Shown here: piece by piece, positions 60,340 to 64,000 of the stretch
Numbering within the stretch: the stretch's first letter is position 1
How the letters are laid out: the number at the start of each line of letters is the position of its first letter
DNA from: Owenia fusiformis
Lineage: Eukaryota; Annelida; Polychaeta; Sabellida; Oweniidae
Direction: 5' to 3'
NCBI GenBank assembly: GCA_903813345.2
Contig: CAIIXF020000007.1
Span: 6,267,730 to 6,331,729 of the forward strand
DNA: 64,000 nt
Made by a program: the position numbers and the translations under genes
The notes under the pieces: generated by a model
The model's database searches: none
What the model saw: only the letters and a program-made list of their open reading frames with translations
What the model was told of the DNA's origin: nothing

Positions 60340-61440
60340 GTTAATGGAAATCCAGTATTAGCGACTGATGCAATAAAATGCAAAGATATAACAGATCCGG
60401 ATCACTGGTTAATGCAGACGTCTCATTAAGCCGTGTTTTATCAGTATTAGAAGATGCGGATATATGTTTCATCTTAATTTTTGCATCAGGCAATAACATG
60501 TTAATATTTTAATATAGTTCTGCATCGAACAATGCAATATAATGCAACAAGGAAGTTATTATGCGGGAAAATGCAATTTATATGGAAACCTGGGATTAAT
60601 GGATGATACGCGTTAATGCAAAAACAAATAAATCTACATAGTTGGGAAATGCAAATGTTTCATTAAACCGTGTTTTGTCAGTATTATATGATACAGCTAT
60701 GTTTTACACATTTTTTTGGCATCAGCCAGTAACATATTTATATTACACATATATTGCTGCATCCGGTAACAAACATGTTAATATTCTGCATTTGCTCTGG
60801 GAACCGAGCATTAACCGCTGGTATCGTAAAATGCAGGAAAAGTAGAGATCCGCGTAAATGTTAAGTATGTTCACCACGGAAAAGGGATGCCGATCCAAGT
60901 AAATCCTATCTTGAATAATAGCGGATGTAACCGTGATCCAAATAAACAAAAGAATATGCTCGATAATTATTACATGAGGCGGAGAAAATCTAATCTTGCA
61001 TAACTCTGTAATGGGAACCCTGATGATCCAAGAAAATGCAAGATTCGTATTATACCAAATCATACAATAGTTCTATCGCATTTTCCATATATATTCTGTA
61101 TTGAACAATAAAGGTCTCTGTTAATTCTTGGATATTTTTCCTATTTTGAGATACGTGGTATTTAAGATGGACATATACCTACATTATTTAATCCATAAGC
61201 TTATAAGTTTTAGATATTATTGTATAGCTAGATGACGAAATGTGATTCCCCGTATATTGTTGGATCGGGGAATGCAATGGAAATGTATTGGGATAATGTT
61301 GTATTTTGCAAATCCATGGAATTTTTTTATTGCTTAATTTTGCATCGCTTAATGCAAGAAAGTTGTATTCCTGTAAAAATTTTGCTTAGGCAAATCATTT
61401 AAATAACTGTTTTACATAATTTATTCGTTTAAGATCCGGG
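60340..61440. repeat. degenerate ATGCA-rich repeats, period about 236
   Basis: A block with TCATTAA.CCGTGTTTT.TCAG, then GCATCAG.CA.TAACAT and CTGCATC occurs at about 60424 and again at about 60660, and looser versions of AATGCAA..AT continue to about 61360. Copies are well diverged. All frames in the region run through these repeats and are not supported as genes. Confidence 0.5.
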
Positions 61441-61654
61441 GTTATCATTTCTTGCATATGTCTGCATCTCTAGAAATTGATATAGTATGCATAAATATAT
61501 TAATTCGGTACACCAGCCAATTATGGGAATACATTTTTGCGTATTCACATTGGTGGGTCCAAGAATGCATGAAATATAATTTCCATATATATCCGGTTTA
61601 CATTACTGTTCATATAACTTTTATCTCCATTTCATTATCACTGGGGGGTATCGT

Positions 61655-64000
61655 GATGCAACAACACCGTGTTGTTGCATCAAGATGGCCAGACTTCCGG
61701 TGATAGATTTTCGTACGATATTTTGTTTTCCCAATTTAAACCTATTTCTAGGACGAGTTGCTCAATAATCATACACGTGCAGTTAGCCCATGATCTATAT
61801 TTAAAAAAAACTCGCATTAGTATGCATGTAGCATCATCAAGAAGCGAGAAATTCGCCGTTTTAATTCCTCACTATTGATGCAACAACACCACTCTGTTTA
61901 TCATCGATGATGCAACAACACCAATGTGCTGATGCAAAAACGCCAATATAATGTATCATTGAATATCAAGCGAAACTGTTTCACGTTCTGTTTATCTCGT
62001 AGGTGTTGGTCGGGACATGAATAAAACGCGTGAGTGCGTGGTTCATGAATGAAACGTATTTTGTTTGGTTCCTTAATGTATTTGTCTTTATGTTATCAAA
62101 GTTAAAAGGATATACAAGGTAAACTAAATACATAGGCTAAGTATTGAATCCCCGGGAGCCAACCTCATTGATATTGTATCTGAAAAATAAAGATTATTCA
62201 TTTTCTAAATTAAATCCCCTTGATTTACCGTATCGTATGGAAATTGTTTACAAAGAACTAATATAACTAGACTTTGGAAATTGAACAAGTTCAATTTCAG
62301 ACTCCAGATTTGGACTTTTTTAAGCCGAGTCATCCAGAAAAAGATGGATGGATGGATGAAATAGGAAGGAGGGATAGGACAGAATAGGATGGAACGATAG
62401 GAGAGAATAGAGAAGAAAGATAGGATAGAATAGCAAGGAAGGATAAGATAGGAAGGAAAGGATATGAAGGAATGGAAGGAAAGGATAGCAAGGATAGATA
62501 GATAGGAAGGAAAGGATATGAAGGATAGATAGGAAGGAACGGATAGGGATAAAAGGGATAGGATAGGAAGGATAGGATAGAATAAGAAGGAACGATAGGA
62601 TAGAGTAGTAGGATAGGATAGGATAGGAAGGATGGATGGAAGGATGGATGGATTTTTCGACATTTTCTTGGCTATCCTTGACTTTCTATCAGGATACCAT
62701 CAGATCGATTTTTCTCGAAATTTCAAAACGCCTTAATTTCCGAACCGGAAGTCAGATCGAAATTTGGTTTGCAGATTCTGATTCCTGAGAAAATTCTATT
62801 CATTCATAACTCAAACGTTAAATTTGGTGAATTTTTTATTTTGACCTACTTTTTGGACACCATATCTCAAAAGTGGGTTAAAATACTTTCTGACGGCAAA
62901 GGGCTAACACTATAAGTACACTCTTGGCTACATGTATTCACAATTTCGAAGAATATAATTGAAGTGTAGTGTCAGAATCACAAAAATAAGGAAAACTTTT
63001 GAATTTGACCTAGATTTTGACCTAGACATTTTTGTGTCCAAATTTTGAAGCTAGATTGCTTTTGAGGTACCCTTCATTTAAAGGCTTTCATTAAATTAAG
63101 CTGTACTCGGTCGTATATATGTCGTATTTTACACTTCAAAAAAATATTTTTTCCCTTTGACTTAACATGGGGCACCAAATTTAGCGATTTTGAGTTTTCA
63201 AAACGCCATAACTTCCGATGAGTGTAGGTTTAATGATATTGCAGTTATACAATGCTATTATATAGAGGTTATTTACTGAGAGGGATTCAATATTGGTTTT
63301 ATTCCGGGACACATTATGATATTTCCCGAGGGCCCAGGGGGAATCTGGGATTACTGTACCCCTATTAATTTACCTTTTCGGGACCTAAATCCTATTACCT
63401 ACCTTTTTACTCAATCGGGGAGAACGAATCCAAAGAGAACAATACTTCTACATGTGCGCCGTGCAAGATTTCCAATAGCTCGTCGTGTTTACCGAGAACG
63501 AAAGATGTTAGCCCACCATTTTGAATGATACCAACTGGTATCAGGGTCATCAAACTATGGAACAGGGGTTTATGATAATAGATTGGGTTACTATAGCTTG
63601 CAATGTTAAAGGCGATTGAACTATGTTATAAAACAACTTCCAGTACATTATGATATTTAAAAGTATAAATTTTTGAAAATACATATAAAGAATCTTCGCC
63701 CGCAGGACGTGTATTTTGAATGCCTGAGAAGAACGCAAATGGGTACTGGCCCGGTGTTGCAATAGTAGCATTTAAAAATCTGTTCCCCTCGAGATTTATG
63801 GTCTTCTGAAATTAAACTATTAATTGGTGTTGTTGCATCATTGCTCAAATCTAGAGGAGTGTTGTTGCATCTTCGGTTTGGTGTTGTTGCATCAATAGTG
63901 AGGAACTAAAACCGTGAACTTCTTGCTTCTTGATGATGCTACATGTATACTAATGACAGTTTCTTTAAATATAGATCGTGCGCTAACTTCACGTGTATGG
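61655..64000. mobile_element. large inverted-repeat element, cut by the window edge
   Basis: From CATACACGTG at about 61770 to about 61925 the sequence is the reverse complement of the last stretch of the window (about 63830-63998), including TTAGCCCATGATCTATATTT and CCTCACTATTGATGCAACAA. The match is still running at base 64000, so the right end lies outside. The motif GATGCAACAACAC recurs at least seven times, in both orientations; two copies facing each other form a 27-base palindrome at 61655-61681. The 1.9 kb between the arms holds a purine-rich microsatellite and non-coding repeat DNA (TTTGACCTAGATTTTGACCT) with no convincing transposase frame. Confidence 0.6.
62341..62655. repeat. GGATA/GGAAGGATA microsatellite, purine strand
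   Basis: About 315 bases made almost only of A and G on the plus strand, with occasional T, in irregular units GGATA, GGAAGGATA, GATAGATAG and GGATGGATG. The 152-codon minus-strand frame rich in Ser, Leu, Pro, Phe and Tyr is this repeat translated. Confidence 0.9.

Noticed and set aside
62205-62663. 152-codon Ser/Leu/Pro/Phe-rich frame
   Set aside because: It is the complement of the GGATA microsatellite.

Overview
The window reads as nuclear DNA from an invertebrate animal, most likely a marine one. It is AT-rich (about one third G+C by eye). It has no long open reading frames, no operon-like packing and no Shine-Dalgarno signals. It does have GT-AG flanked short coding blocks, many short non-autonomous DNA transposons (TTAA- and TA-flanked), foldback elements, a satellite array and C/G homopolymer runs. 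I cannot name the species. I saw no tRNA, rRNA, CRISPR, virus or bacterial-type gene.

Gene content is sparse. The most credible coding sequence is on the minus strand. Four short open blocks begin with ATG and end at a consensus 5' splice site in phase 0: 55167-55322, 33705-33896, 24457-24630 and 10789-11022. They could be alternative first coding exons of one long gene whose shared exons lie to the left, or first exons of separate genes; the sequence alone cannot decide. Between them on the same strand are smaller blocks with acceptor and donor sites. The best are 43751-43822 plus 37491-37623, which join in phase and read like the start of a GOLD domain of a SEC14-like (CRAL-TRIO-GOLD) protein, and 19702-19842 and 16327-16393, whose peptides look protein-like but which I do not recognise. 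Weaker exon candidates are at 1856, 7649, 16851, 18613, 33328 and 54447. On the plus strand only 26995-27104, and more weakly 482-778, have exon-like structure.

Most of the window is intron or intergenic DNA filled with repeats. Left to right: a 99-bp hairpin element with TTAA flanks (3.8 kb); a GGCGGATC-ended element (5.0 kb); a repeat core shared with 27.7-28.1 kb (8.8 kb); a long foldback (15.4 kb); a CpG-rich patch of overlapping palindromes (17.7 kb); a terminal-inverted-repeat element (22.2 kb) next to a 17-unit satellite with 489-bp higher-order structure (22.8-24.2 kb); a TA-flanked foldback (25.8 kb); a mariner-type non-autonomous element (27.2-28.5 kb); a 366-bp nearly perfect tandem duplication (28.9-29.6 kb); a degenerate GGCCGCC tandem array (31 kb); a 219-bp tandem duplication with a TTAA element inserted in one copy (41.3-42.3 kb); another TTAA foldback (46.5 kb); a foldback with minisatellite arms (47.8-48.4 kb); a second mariner-type foldback (52.9-53.9 kb); a small TTAA element (57.0 kb); ATGCA-rich degenerate repeats (60.3-61.4 kb); and a large inverted-repeat element, marked by a recurring 13-base motif, that runs off the right end (61.6-64.0 kb).

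No transposase gene is visible, so the elements must have moved with enzymes encoded elsewhere. All exon calls rest on reading splice signals and peptide composition by eye. RNA evidence would be needed to promote any of them to a gene model.
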